This document shows, piece by piece, positions 46,584-55,777 of a DNA stretch of 64,000 nt. This DNA comes from G965197715 sp965247615 (GTDB lineage: Bacteria > Chloroflexota > Dehalococcoidia > Lucifugimonadales > UBA1127). The translations under genes and the position numbers were made by a program. Positions within the stretch are counted from its first letter, which is position 1; every line of letters begins with the position of its first letter. The notes below the pieces were generated by a model. It was given only the letters and a program-made list of their open reading frames with translations, was not told the origin of the DNA and searched no databases. The stretch spans positions 2,232,001 to 2,296,000 of the forward strand of contig OZ252022.1 in the NCBI GenBank assembly GCA_965247615.1, read 5' to 3'.

Positions 46584-47008
46584 GGGTTCCACCTCTGGGG
46601 TCCGTCCGAGCAGCGGCGCCCTGAGCGGGAGGGCCTCCGGAGAAGGCCCTGGGGGCTGAGCCACGGTGGAGCGTGCCTCGGCCGGGTGCAGGGCTGCTCC
46701 TCCCAGGATATATCGGGCGCAGAGGAGCGGCAAGGACGAACGGCTAGTCCAAGCCCACGATGTCAAGGGGGGTGGCGCGGTGAGAAGGCCGCGATCGACT
46801 GGACCATCGTTGGCGTCACTTCTATGCTACTGTTCCGCCACCGAGTCGTGAAGGGGATCTGGGGAGTGACAGCCGGGGCATTCGTTGAAAGCGGTGCCTG
46901 ATAGCATGGCGGGCGGCACATATAGGTCGCCGCGCGGGGGCGGCGTGCGAGGACCCAGCGAGGGGCCGGCGAGGGTATCATGGTCTTGAATCGCAGGGGG
47001 CCCAAGCC

Positions 47009-49516
47009 ATGACCACACCAAACAGGACAGCACCTCATACCAAGATGGACGCGTTCCAGGGGATCTTGCGCCTGGAGGCCAAGCGCGGCTTCGACGACCA
47101 GGCCGTGTTCGGTGGGCTGGACGAGTTCCTGGCGCAGTGGCGCAGGGAGATGGAGGCGGGCGGCGAGGAGCAGCCGCTGAAGGCGCTGGCGGGCATCGTC
47201 GGCGGGGCGTACCGGGAGGCGGGGCAAAGCGGCGGGGCCAAGCGTCGAGGGTACCGGCAGCTGACGCCGGCGCAGCGGGAGGTCTGGGCGCGCCACATCC
47301 TGGAGGGCCTTGGAGAGGGCGCCGCTGCCCCTGCATCGACGGGGCACCGGCCGGCCAAGGCCGCGGCGAAGAAGGGGGCGGCAAGCCGTCCGCCTCGACC
47401 CGCGGCGGGCCCCTCGCTGGACGCGCCCACGACCAGGGTGCCGGGTGTGGGTCCGGGCATCGCGGCGAAGCTGGAGAACCTGGGCGTGATGACGGTGCGG
47501 GACCTGCTGTACCACTTTCCGCGGCGGCACCTGACTATGACGCCGGTGCGGGACCTGTCGCCGGACGAGGAGCAGGCGGTGGTTGGCATGGTGTGGGAGA
47601 GCGGGGTGATCAGGCTCGGGGCGGGAAGGATGCAGGCCACCGAGGCGATCATCGGAGACGATACGGGCAACATCCGGGTCCTGTGGTTCAACCAGCCCTT
47701 CGTCGCACGAACCTTGAAGGCCAACGACCGGGTCATGGTGACCGGGCGCGTGAGCTTCTTCCGAGGGCAGCGCACGCTGGATGCGACGGCCTATGAGGTG
47801 GTCGCCGAGGGGGACGAGGCCTTTGCGCCGGGGCGACTGGCACCGGTGTACCCGGCGACGGAGGGCCTTGCCCAGCGGACGATTCGCCGGGTGGTGCGCG
47901 CGGCGCTGGAGGGCTGGGGGCGCGTCGTGGCGGAGATTCTCCCGGAGGAGACGAGGCGCCGCCAGGGACTGATGCCGCTGCCGGAGGCGCTGCCGAGCTA
48001 CCACTACCCCGCGGACAACGGGATGCGAGACGCGGCGCGGCGCCGGCTGGTCTTCGACGAGCTGTTCGTGACGCAGCTAGCCCTGCTGTCGCGGAAGCAG
48101 CGGTGGCAGGAGCAGAACACAGGCACGCCGATCCCCGCGAACCGGGAGGTGTTGGACGCCTTCGTTGGGGCGCTGCCGTTCTCGCTTACGGGGGCGCAGC
48201 AGCGGTGCCTTGAAGAGGTGCTGCGGGACATGGCGGGGCCCCGGCCCATGGCGCGGCTGCTTCAGGGCGAGGTGGGAAGCGGCAAGACGGTGGTAGCGCT
48301 GGCCGCGCTTCTGACGGCGGCGGCGTACGGCCAGCAGTCGGCCATCATGGCGCCCACGGAGATCCTGGCGGAGCAGCACTTCCAGACCTTCTCCCGGCTC
48401 TTGCAGGGGTTCAGCAAGCCGGTGAGGGAGCCGCAGATTCTGGCGGTGTACGTGGACCCGATACGCAAGCCGGTGGTCTTTGGCTTTCTCACGGGCAGGC
48501 TCAAGCCACGGGAGAAGCGGGAGATTCGCGAGCGGCTGGAGAGCCACGCGCTGGACGTCCTGGTGGGGACGCACGCCCTGATTCAGAGCGAGGTTGGGTT
48601 TGCACGGCTGGCGCTGACGGTGGTGGACGAGCAGCACCGCTTCGGGGTGGTGCAGCGCCGGCTGCTGGGCGAGAAGGGTCACCGTCCGCACGTGCTGAGC
48701 ATGACGGCGACGCCCATCCCCCGGAGCCTGGCGCTGACGCTGTACGGGGATCTCGACATCTCGGTCATCGACGAGCTGCCGGCGGGCCGGCGGCCGGTGC
48801 GGACGCGGTGGGCGCGGCCGGACCAGCGGGGCACGGCCTACGACTTTGTCCGGAAGCAGGTGGAGGAGGGGAGGCAGGCCTTTGTGGTCTGCCCGCTGAT
48901 CCAGGAGTCGGAGGTGCTGCAAACGAGGGCTGCGCAGGAAGAGCACCGTCGACTCTCTGAGGAGGTGTACCCCCAGCTGCGCGTGGGGCTGCTGCACGGG
49001 CGGATGCGGGCGGCGGAGAAGGACGAAGTGATGCGGCAGTTTCGAGACCGGGAGCTGGACATCCTGGTATCCACGCCGGTGGTGGAGGTGGGCGTGGACA
49101 TCCCAAACGCATCGGTGATGCTAATCGATGGGGCGGACCGGTTCGGGCTCACGGAGCTGCACCAGTTTCGCGGCCGCGTGGGCCGGGGCGAGCACGCGAG
49201 CTACTGCATCCTGATGGCGGACGACCCGTCGCCCGACGCCCAGGAGCGGCTGTCGTTGATGGAGCGGGAGGCGGACGGGTTCCGGCTGGCGGACGAGGAC
49301 CTGCGACTGCGGGGTCCGGGGGAGATCTTCGGGACGCGGCAGAGCGGGCTGCCGGACCTGAAGCTAGCGGGGTTGTCCGACGTGGAGCTGCTGACGCAGG
49401 CCCGCGAGGAGGCTGGGCGGCTGCTGGCGCGCGACCCCGGCCTGGAGATGCCGGAGCACCTCGGGCTTGCGGAGCTGGCGTCGAGGGTGGAGGTGGAGGT
49501 TGCGGGGGAGTCGTAG
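47009..49516 (+). CDS. recG: ATP-dependent DNA helicase RecG
   Basis: 835-aa superfamily II helicase that remodels stalled forks and Holliday junctions. An N-terminal segment of about 145 residues precedes the helix-hairpin-like VPGVGPGIAAKLENLGV and the OB wedge domain (about 180-280). The helicase core has Walker A GEVGSGKT (about 420-427), DEQH (about 540), SMTATPIPRSLAL and GRVGRG. Start ATG has AGGGGGCCCAAGCC upstream. It is followed after 125 bp by argS in the same direction. Confidence 0.96.
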   Translation: MTTPNRTAPHTKMDAFQGILRLEAKRGFDDQAVFGGLDEFLAQWRREMEAGGEEQPLKALAGIVGGAYREAGQSGGAKRRGYRQLTPAQREVWARHILEGLGEGAAAPASTGHRPAKAAAKKGAASRPPRPAAGPSLDAPTTRVPGVGPGIAAKLENLGVMTVRDLLYHFPRRHLTMTPVRDLSPDEEQAVVGMVWESGVIRLGAGRMQATEAIIGDDTGNIRVLWFNQPFVARTLKANDRVMVTGRVSFFRGQRTLDATAYEVVAEGDEAFAPGRLAPVYPATEGLAQRTIRRVVRAALEGWGRVVAEILPEETRRRQGLMPLPEALPSYHYPADNGMRDAARRRLVFDELFVTQLALLSRKQRWQEQNTGTPIPANREVLDAFVGALPFSLTGAQQRCLEEVLRDMAGPRPMARLLQGEVGSGKTVVALAALLTAAAYGQQSAIMAPTEILAEQHFQTFSRLLQGFSKPVREPQILAVYVDPIRKPVVFGFLTGRLKPREKREIRERLESHALDVLVGTHALIQSEVGFARLALTVVDEQHRFGVVQRRLLGEKGHRPHVLSMTATPIPRSLALTLYGDLDISVIDELPAGRRPVRTRWARPDQRGTAYDFVRKQVEEGRQAFVVCPLIQESEVLQTRAAQEEHRRLSEEVYPQLRVGLLHGRMRAAEKDEVMRQFRDRELDILVSTPVVEVGVDIPNASVMLIDGADRFGLTELHQFRGRVGRGEHASYCILMADDPSPDAQERLSLMEREADGFRLADEDLRLRGPGEIFGTRQSGLPDLKLAGLSDVELLTQAREEAGRLLARDPGLEMPEHLGLAELASRVEVEVAGES

Positions 49517-49641
49517 GGGGGGTCGCGGGCGCGACGGCCAGTAGGGGACGGACCGGCAGCCAGGAGTGTGGGCGGGTGCACGGGAAGGGCGGGTTCCGCT
49601 ACAATGGGTCTTTGCTGATTCCCAGGTCAGGTTGAGGCCAA

Positions 49642-51303
49642 ATGACCCTGCGAGAGACGATTACGTCACGAGTGGCGCAAGCCTTCGAGGAGGCCCAGAA
49701 AGAGGGGCTTCTGCCCCCGGCGCCGCTGCCCGACACGGCGGTGGAGCGTCCGCAGAACCCGGAGCACGGCGAGTACTCGACGAGCCTGGCGCTGAAGCTG
49801 GCGCGTCCGCTGTCGATGAACCCGATGGTCATTGCACAGCGGCTGGCGCCCCTGATCTACCGCGGCGAGGAGCTGGGGAAGGTCGAGGTGACGGCGCCCG
49901 GGTTCATCAACTTCACGCTGGAGCATGGCTGGCTCCGCGGGCAGGTGGACTCGATACTGAGGGCGGGGCCGGGGTACGGCAATATGGACGTTGGCGGGGG
50001 AAAGCGGGTCCAGGTGGAGTTCGTGAGCGTGAACCCGACGGGGCCGCTGCACGTCGGCGCGGCCCGGTGGGCGGTGCTGGGCAGCGCGCTGGCGAACGTT
50101 CTTGGCGCCGCGGGATATAGGGTGGCACGCGAATACTATGTCAACGACGCCGGGAGCCAGATGGACGCCTTCTACCACTCCATCCTGGCGCGCTACAAGC
50201 AAGCCTTCGGGCGGGAGGCGGAGGTGCCCGCGAATGGGTACCAGGGCGCATACGTGGTGGAACTGGGCCAGGAGGCGCGGGCCGAATTCGGAGACCGCCA
50301 CGTCGACGGGCCGGAGGGCGCGGCCGTGTCGGAGCTGGGGGCATGGGGGCTCCAGCGCATGCTCCGGGCGATCCGGGAGGACCTAGAGCTCATTGGGGTG
50401 GAGTTCGACTCGTGGTTCAGCGAACGGGGCCTCTACGACGACGCGACGTACCAGCGGGTCATGAATCTCCTCCGGGAGCGCGGCTACCTGACGGAGCGGG
50501 AAGGGGCAACGTGGTTCACATCGGCGGAACTGGGCCAGGACAGGGACAGCGTGTTGGTCCGGAGCACGGGAGCGCCGACGTACTTTGCGTCAGACATCGC
50601 CTACCACTACAACAAGTTCCTGGTGCGGGGGTTCGATCACGTCATCGACATCTGGGGGGCCGACCACCAGGGCCACGTGCCGCGGATAACGGCAGCGACG
50701 GCGGCGCTCGGGGTTGACCCGGCCCGGCTCACCATCCTCATCGGCCAGCTGGTGACGCTGAAGCGGGGCGAGGAGACGGTGCGAGCTTCCAAGCGTACGG
50801 GGGAGCTGGTGACGCTGCGCGAGCTGGTGGAAGAGGTGGGCCCGGACGCGTGCCGCTACTTCTTCTTGGCACGGTCGCCGGAGGCCCAGATGGACTTCGA
50901 CCTGGAGCTGGCCACGAGGGAATCGCAGGAGAACCCGGTGTACTACGTGCAGTACGCCCACGCCCGCATCGCAGGGATTCTACGCACGGCCGCCGAGCGG
51001 GGCATCGACCACGGGGAAGGGGACGTCCGGCTGTTGGAAGCGCCCGAGGAGCTGGAGCTGGTCCGCCGACTGCTGCTGCTGCCGGAGCTGGTGGAGACGA
51101 TGGCGCGGCGGATGGAGCCGCATCATCTGCCCCACTACTCCCTGGACCTGGCGACGGCCTTCCACTGGTTCTACGACCGTTGCCGGGTCATCACGGACGA
51201 CGATGCGCTCACTGCCGCTCGGCTGAAGCTGGTGCAGGCGACGCAGCTGGTGCTAGCCCGCTGCCTGGGCCTCATGGGAATGGGCGCGCCGGACCGCATG
51301 TAG
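49642..51303 (+). CDS. argS: Arginyl-tRNA synthetase
   Basis: 553-aa class I synthetase. The Arg-specific N-terminal domain (1-110) ends in APGFINF (85-91); the HIGH-type motif is HVGA at 137-140 in NPTGPLHVGAARW; DIWGADHQGH and VRASKRTG (in place of KMSKS, as is usual for ArgRS) follow, then the DALR anticodon-binding domain from about 430 with VQYAHARI. The ATG has AGGTTGAGGCC upstream. Confidence 0.96.
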   Translation: MTLRETITSRVAQAFEEAQKEGLLPPAPLPDTAVERPQNPEHGEYSTSLALKLARPLSMNPMVIAQRLAPLIYRGEELGKVEVTAPGFINFTLEHGWLRGQVDSILRAGPGYGNMDVGGGKRVQVEFVSVNPTGPLHVGAARWAVLGSALANVLGAAGYRVAREYYVNDAGSQMDAFYHSILARYKQAFGREAEVPANGYQGAYVVELGQEARAEFGDRHVDGPEGAAVSELGAWGLQRMLRAIREDLELIGVEFDSWFSERGLYDDATYQRVMNLLRERGYLTEREGATWFTSAELGQDRDSVLVRSTGAPTYFASDIAYHYNKFLVRGFDHVIDIWGADHQGHVPRITAATAALGVDPARLTILIGQLVTLKRGEETVRASKRTGELVTLRELVEEVGPDACRYFFLARSPEAQMDFDLELATRESQENPVYYVQYAHARIAGILRTAAERGIDHGEGDVRLLEAPEELELVRRLLLLPELVETMARRMEPHHLPHYSLDLATAFHWFYDRCRVITDDDALTAARLKLVQATQLVLARCLGLMGMGAPDRM

Positions 51304-51350
51304 GGTCGCTGGCGGTCGTTGGCGCGACGGCCACGCAGGGGAGGGTCGCG
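51303..51350 (+). repeat. GTCGC intergenic repeat directly after argS stop
   Basis: GGTCGCTGGCGGTCGTTGGC then GCGACGGCCACGCAGGGGAG, starting at the last base of the argS stop codon. Confidence 0.6.
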
Positions 51351-51423
51351 GGGTAGCGGGTCCCTGGCGCGATGACCGCGCAGACTATGTCCGCCCAACG
51401 CGGTTAAGCGAGGGGGTTTCCCC

Positions 51424-52197
51424 ATGTTCGATCTGTTGTACGATGAGAACGTACTACCTGCGGTAATCAAGCTGGCTGAAGGGGCCCGCAGGCGGCTTGT
51501 CCTCGTTTCTCCCTACAACGACTTCTCAGTGAACTTGAGTAATGCCGTTGAGCAGGCGGCGCAGCGTGTCAGCGTGATTGCCGTGTGCCGCAGCGATCAG
51601 GCCCAGAAGGAAATGGCGCACCTTGATCGGCTAACCGGCCTCGGGGCCCAAGTGCACTTGGTGGAACGACTCCACTCCAAGATATACCTGAACGAGGAGC
51701 AGGCCATCGTTACGTCAATGAACCTGCTCAAGGGGTCCGCAGTGGACTCGAAGGAGATCGCGTTCCTCATTCAGGACGCCGGGACTCACGCGGAGATTCT
51801 CGATTACGTGAATCAAAGATTGCTCGCTAACGCAAGGCCCTACCGGCCTCCGGCCAGCCAGCCTCGACCAAGCGGGTCCTCTGCCAGACCGGCGGCGCAG
51901 CCCCGCCCCAGCACACCTGATAGACCGGAAGCGGATGGGCTACTTGCCTTTGCCGGCAAAGCCGTACTGGGCATGCTCAAACGGGGGATGGAGAGGGAGC
52001 AGGCCCATTGCATCAGGTGCGGGAGCGGCATTGACTTCGACCAGGACCGGCCGCTCTGTGAGGACTGCTACAAAAAATGGGCCGTCTACAAAGACCCCAA
52101 CTATCCGGAACGGCAATGCCATAGGTGCGGCGGCAAGCACAAAACCTCCTATGCCAGACCACTGTGCAGAGAGTGCTATCGGGCCGCCACGGGCTAG
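51424..52197 (+). CDS. Phospholipase D-like domain protein with C-terminal zinc fingers
   Basis: 257 aa. Residues 1-130 form a single PLD-like (HKD-type) domain: RRLVLVSPYND, then HSKIYLNEEQAIVTSMNL with His84, Lys86 and a following Ser/Asn, the half-site seen in PLD nucleases that work as dimers. A disordered Pro/Arg/Ser linker (about 138-172) leads to two treble-clef-like zinc modules (CIRCGSGIDFDQDRPLCEDC at 195-214; CHRCGGKHKTSYARPLCREC at about 232-251). The combination suggests nucleic-acid binding and cleavage, but no activity is proven. ATG start at 51424, after GGGGGTTTCCCC. Confidence 0.78.
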   Translation: MFDLLYDENVLPAVIKLAEGARRRLVLVSPYNDFSVNLSNAVEQAAQRVSVIAVCRSDQAQKEMAHLDRLTGLGAQVHLVERLHSKIYLNEEQAIVTSMNLLKGSAVDSKEIAFLIQDAGTHAEILDYVNQRLLANARPYRPPASQPRPSGSSARPAAQPRPSTPDRPEADGLLAFAGKAVLGMLKRGMEREQAHCIRCGSGIDFDQDRPLCEDCYKKWAVYKDPNYPERQCHRCGGKHKTSYARPLCRECYRAATG

Positions 52198-52261
52198 CCT
52201 TGCGCCGGGCCCGCCCCCGGCGCTGCCCAGCGGCGCACGACACTTGGCGGTGAGCGCACGG

Positions 52262-52836
52262 ATGGTTGCGAGCGGCACGGATTGGGAGTTCCGCGAGGTT
52301 GACGCGGAGCGTTGGCCGGACCTGGTGCGGCTCTTCGAGTCGCGGGGGGGGGGGCCGAAGTACTGCTTGTGCATGGTGTGGCGGGCGATGCCGGGGAGCA
52401 GGCGCGGAGACGCAGGCGCGGGGACGCGGGCGCGAAGAAGGAGGCGCTGGCTCAGCGGGTGCAATCGGGTGCACCGGTGGGCATCCTGGGCTACCGCGAC
52501 GGCAAGCCCGCGGCATGGTGCTCGGTTGCGCCCCGGCCGACGTACCGCGACCTGGGCGGCGCGCCTGACGCTGCCGGGATGGCCGATAGTGTCTGGTCCG
52601 TGGTCTGCTTCTTTGTGGCGCGGTCCTCGCGGGGCGAGGGGCTGGCGCACCGCCTCATCGAGGCGGCGGTAGCCCACGCCCGGGCCAGCGGCGCCAGTGT
52701 CATCGAGGCGTACCCGGTGGAAGCGGACTCTCCGAGCTATCGCTTCATGGGGCTCACGTCCTGGTTGGAGGCGGCAGGGTTCCAGAGGGCGGGGACGGCG
52801 GGCATCCGGCGGCACGTGATGCGGCGGGCGCTGTAG
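52262..52836 (+). pseudogene. GNAT acetyltransferase broken by a 14-bp tandem duplication
   Basis: The N-terminal frame from 52262 reads WEFREVDAERWPDLVRLFES and YCLCMVWRAMPGSRRGDAGA; the remainder is one frame over: KKEALAQRVQSGAPVGILGY, the acetyl-CoA strand VVCFFVARSSRGEGLAHRLI (R-x-x-G-x-G/A) and VIEAYPVE. At the junction GGCGCGGAGACGCA (52401-52414) is followed by GGCGCGGGGACGCG (52415-52428). Removing one copy restores a single 190-codon gene, so a 14-bp duplication is the lesion. Confidence 0.8.
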
Positions 52837-52872
52837 GATCGCCGGCGGTCGCTGCGCGACGGCTTTGTAAGG
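52837..52872 (+). repeat. GTCGC intergenic repeat after the GNAT stop
   Basis: GATCGCCGGCGGTCGCTGCG then CGACGGCTTTGTAAGG, directly at the stop codon. Confidence 0.55.
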
Positions 52873-52935
52873 GACGCCCCTACGGAGGATGCGGAGCGCC
52901 TGTCTTCATAGGAGCGACGGGATTGGGAGCGATGC

Positions 52936-53466
52936 TCAGCCGCCCTGGATGGTAACGTCGCCCCGGCCCTCGGCCCTGTAGAGCTGGCCCCGCTCGACGT
53001 AGTGCTCCAGCGTGGTCTTGATGCGGGCAACGTGATCGTCGGTGAGCTGCGCCTTCACCTGGGCGGGGACGCCGACGACCAGAGAGTGGGGCGGGATTTT
53101 GGTGTGCTCCAGCACGACGGCGCCGCTGGCGATGATGCAGTAGTCGCCGATTTCCACCCAGCCGTTGACGATCGCCCCGTTGCCGATGAGGACGAACTGG
53201 CCAACCTTGTCCGCGTGACAGAGGACGTTGTGGCCGATGGCGACGTTGGGCCCGATGACTGCGTCGCCCTCCGAGTGGACGGTGCTGTTGTCCTGGACGC
53301 AGGTGTTTTCGCCGATGACGAGGCGGCCGGTGTCGCCACGAATGACGACGCCGGGCCAGACGTTGACGTTGGCGCCGATTTCGACGTCCCCGACGACGTA
53401 GGCGGCTTCGCTGACGAAGGCGCTGGGGTGGACCTGGGGGCTCTTGCCCCGCAAGGAACGCAGCAC
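52936..53466 (-). CDS. Gamma-class carbonic anhydrase family hexapeptide protein
   Basis: 176-aa left-handed beta-helix protein. Hexapeptide turns run through residues 13-150 (VVGDVEIGANVNVWPGVVIR). The RGD at 43-45 and three histidines His64, His79 and His84 (VHSEGD; IGHNVLCH) match the zinc/iron ligands of Cam/CamH-type carbonic anhydrases; the acidic loop of archaeal Cam is absent, as in the CamH branch. Start is the GTG at 53466 with AGGAGGAGAACC in front; the open frame further upstream lacks family similarity. Confidence 0.85.
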   Translation of the reverse strand: MLRSLRGKSPQVHPSAFVSEAAYVVGDVEIGANVNVWPGVVIRGDTGRLVIGENTCVQDNSTVHSEGDAVIGPNVAIGHNVLCHADKVGQFVLIGNGAIVNGWVEIGDYCIIASGAVVLEHTKIPPHSLVVGVPAQVKAQLTDDHVARIKTTLEHYVERGQLYRAEGRGDVTIQGG

Positions 53467-53564
53467 GGTTCTCCTCCTAGATGGGCCGGGGCGGGTCGAC
53501 TGTCCCGCGGTACAGGATACACGAGGCGTCCGCTGAGCCATGAGCCGCCGGGTGCGGGCGGCGC

Positions 53565-54455
53565 TCAGGGGGCGGGGGCCGCCTGGTCCGGGGGGACCAT
53601 GTAGCCGAGGTCGCCGGAGATGTCGCGGGTGGCCCACTTGCCGGCTTCAACGGCGGTGAGGAAGTCAAGCACGGTCCGATTGAAGAGGTCGGGCTCTTCC
53701 AAGTTGACGGTGTGGCCGGTCTGGGGGAAGAAGACGAGGCCGGAGCTGGAGATGTGCCGCTTCAGGAACACGCCGGGCTCGATGCATGGCTCGTCCTCGT
53801 CGCCGACGATGATGAGCGTGGGCGCCCGCAGCTTCTCCAGCTCGTCCTGGATCTCGTACACGACCCTGCGCTTGAGCTGGACGCCGCGGAAGGTGTGGGC
53901 GGAGCCGGTGGCGGAGTGGGTTGCCAGGAGCCGCCGGAACTCCTCCCAGCCTCGGGGGTTCTTGCGCATGAAGGGGAGGCGGGAAGGGCCGCGCCCGTAG
54001 ACGTCGGCGACGGCGGGCATGCCCTCATCGAGCATGCGTTGGGCCATGGCCTCGACCTCTCGCTGGAAGCGCTCTCGCTGGGTGGCGCCGGTGCCGGCGC
54101 CGGCGACGACGAGGGCCGCTGCCATCTCCGGGTGGGCGATGCCAAAGTTGAGGGCGACACCGCCGCCCATGGACAGGCCGCAGACGTAGGCCCTGGGGAT
54201 GCCCAGGCTGCGCAGGAGCTGGTAGAGGTCTTCCACGAGGTGGTCCTGGCTGTAGGCGTCCGGGTCCTGGGGCACGTCCGAAGGCGGGTACCCGCGGTGG
54301 TTGTAGGCGATGACCTGATACCGGCGGGAGAAGAACTGGACCTGCTGCTCCCAGCTTTCGCAGCTGCCGGCGAACTCGTGGCTGAGGACCAAGGGAAAAC
54401 CGGAGCCCGTGACCTCGTAGTGGAGGTCGACTCCGTTCACATGGGCCTGGGGCAT
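53565..54455 (-). CDS. Alpha/beta-fold hydrolase
   Basis: 296-aa serine hydrolase. The nucleophile elbow is GLSMGG with Ser95, the oxyanion segment lies near LSHEFAGSCESW (24-35), the acid is in IIVGDEDEPC (about 230) and the His in PQTGHTVNLEEPD (about 260). The ATG at 54455 is preceded by GGGAGGGAGTTGCGCC. It follows the bicupin gene in the same direction across a hairpin and may act in the same pathway (ester, lactone or C-C cleavage product); substrate unknown. Confidence 0.85.
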   Translation of the reverse strand: MPQAHVNGVDLHYEVTGSGFPLVLSHEFAGSCESWEQQVQFFSRRYQVIAYNHRGYPPSDVPQDPDAYSQDHLVEDLYQLLRSLGIPRAYVCGLSMGGGVALNFGIAHPEMAAALVVAGAGTGATQRERFQREVEAMAQRMLDEGMPAVADVYGRGPSRLPFMRKNPRGWEEFRRLLATHSATGSAHTFRGVQLKRRVVYEIQDELEKLRAPTLIIVGDEDEPCIEPGVFLKRHISSSGLVFFPQTGHTVNLEEPDLFNRTVLDFLTAVEAGKWATRDISGDLGYMVPPDQAAPAP

Positions 54456-54506
54456 GGCGCAACTCCCTCCCGTGGGCCGCATCAATGGACATGGCAGACG
54501 GGAAAG

Positions 54507-54537
54507 CGGTAGGGGCGATGGTGCATCGCCCCTACCG
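54507..54537 (-). terminator. Hairpin between bicupin and hydrolase genes
   Basis: Perfect 14-bp stem CGGTAGGGGCGATG/CATCGCCCCTACCG with a GTG loop in the intergenic region; could attenuate or end the Rieske-bicupin transcript. Confidence 0.5.
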
Positions 54538-54569
54538 GCAACCGCTGCGCGTTTTGGGCACCGCCGCGG

Positions 54570-55721
54570 CTAGCGGACGATGCCGTGCTTCTCCTTGAGG
54601 TAGCCCCGCATGACAGGGGCGACGTCGTTCTTGGCGCACTGCTGCTCGTAGTACTCCAGGATGCGGGGGTCCTCGTCCTCATACTCGACCTGGATGCCGC
54701 CCTCCTTGATGGAGACGTCGGCGCGCTGGAAGGCCTTCCGCCGGTTCTCGAAGACGGGGTATCGGCGGCCGCCGAAGCCGAAGACAAGGTAGCGGGAGGG
54801 GGCGTGGGCGGTGTTGAAGTGCTGGTGATACGTAGGGCCGTCTGGCGGGGCGAAGAGGACGCCCGGCCACCAGTCGACGCGGATGGTGTCGATGGGGTCC
54901 TGGCCCTCGAGCCAGAGGAGGCTGTAGCCGGCGCCGGTGGCGCAGAAGATGTGGGCGCCGGCGTCGTGGCGGTGGGCCTTCTTGTAGGTGCCCTGGGGGA
55001 ACTCCGAGATGTGGCAGGAGAGGGGGCTGTCGGCGAAGTTGAAGTTGATCATGTTGCCGCCGGCGCCACGCTCGTGCCAGTTGGGGAGCTTGAAGTTGAC
55101 GAGGTCGGGGACGAAGTTGGTGGCCCATATGTGCTGACCGGCGCGGACGGGCTGGAAGTCGCCCTCACCGCGGTAGTAGCGTTCGTCGCCGATGCGGTCG
55201 TGGAAGACGCGGGGGTTGTCGAAGATGAAGTCGGAGTCGTGGAAGAGGTTCATCATGGTGAGCTGGTTGGTGACGGCGGCGAAGCGGGCGGTCTCCGTGC
55301 CGGAGCCGTTGAAGTGCTGGTGCTTGGCGTTGAGGGGGATGCCGAAGGCCGCGCCGGCGCTCCACTCGAAGGTGTGCTTGGCGCCGCTGGGGAGCTCGAT
55401 GGTGGTGGCGCCGCGGCCGGAGACGACGTGGATGTACTCGTCGTAGAGGTGTTGCTCGACGTTGAGCTGACCGCCGGGTTCGATCTCGGCGACGTAGGCG
55501 CTGAGGTAGTCGCCCTTGCCCGCGAGGTGGATGTATGCGCCGCGGCCGCCGAGGCGGGGCCAGGGTTCGACCTGGCAGTTGATGCAGTCAACGCTGTACT
55601 CTTCCAGGATGGGCACGCCCTCACTCCGGATGAACTCGGTGTATGGGTCGCGCTGGTAGTAGGTAGCGACGAGGTCCGGGTCTGCCTCCCGGTAGTAGTC
55701 CGGCTGTGGTGTCGTGGTCAT
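54570..55721 (-). CDS. Two-domain cupin (bicupin) protein next to Rieske oxygenase
   Basis: 383-aa paralogue of the bicupin at 16600. First cupin at about 78-140 (His91, Glu95-type residue, His136), second at about 235-305 with HRH at 250-252 and HQH at 299-301, the better metal site. Start ATG at 55721 has AGGAGG seven bases upstream; the longer frame upstream is antisense-like. It lies 56 bp after the Rieske gene in the same direction, so the two are probably one operon: ring hydroxylation followed by cupin-type ring cleavage is a reasonable, unproven reading. Confidence 0.85.
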   Translation of the reverse strand: MTTTPQPDYYREADPDLVATYYQRDPYTEFIRSEGVPILEEYSVDCINCQVEPWPRLGGRGAYIHLAGKGDYLSAYVAEIEPGGQLNVEQHLYDEYIHVVSGRGATTIELPSGAKHTFEWSAGAAFGIPLNAKHQHFNGSGTETARFAAVTNQLTMMNLFHDSDFIFDNPRVFHDRIGDERYYRGEGDFQPVRAGQHIWATNFVPDLVNFKLPNWHERGAGGNMINFNFADSPLSCHISEFPQGTYKKAHRHDAGAHIFCATGAGYSLLWLEGQDPIDTIRVDWWPGVLFAPPDGPTYHQHFNTAHAPSRYLVFGFGGRRYPVFENRRKAFQRADVSIKEGGIQVEYEDEDPRILEYYEQQCAKNDVAPVMRGYLKEKHGIVR

Positions 55722-55777
55722 CTTGCGTCCTCCTTGCGTGTTGTGGTTCCCGGCGTGGACCGGTGTGTGAAACCCGG

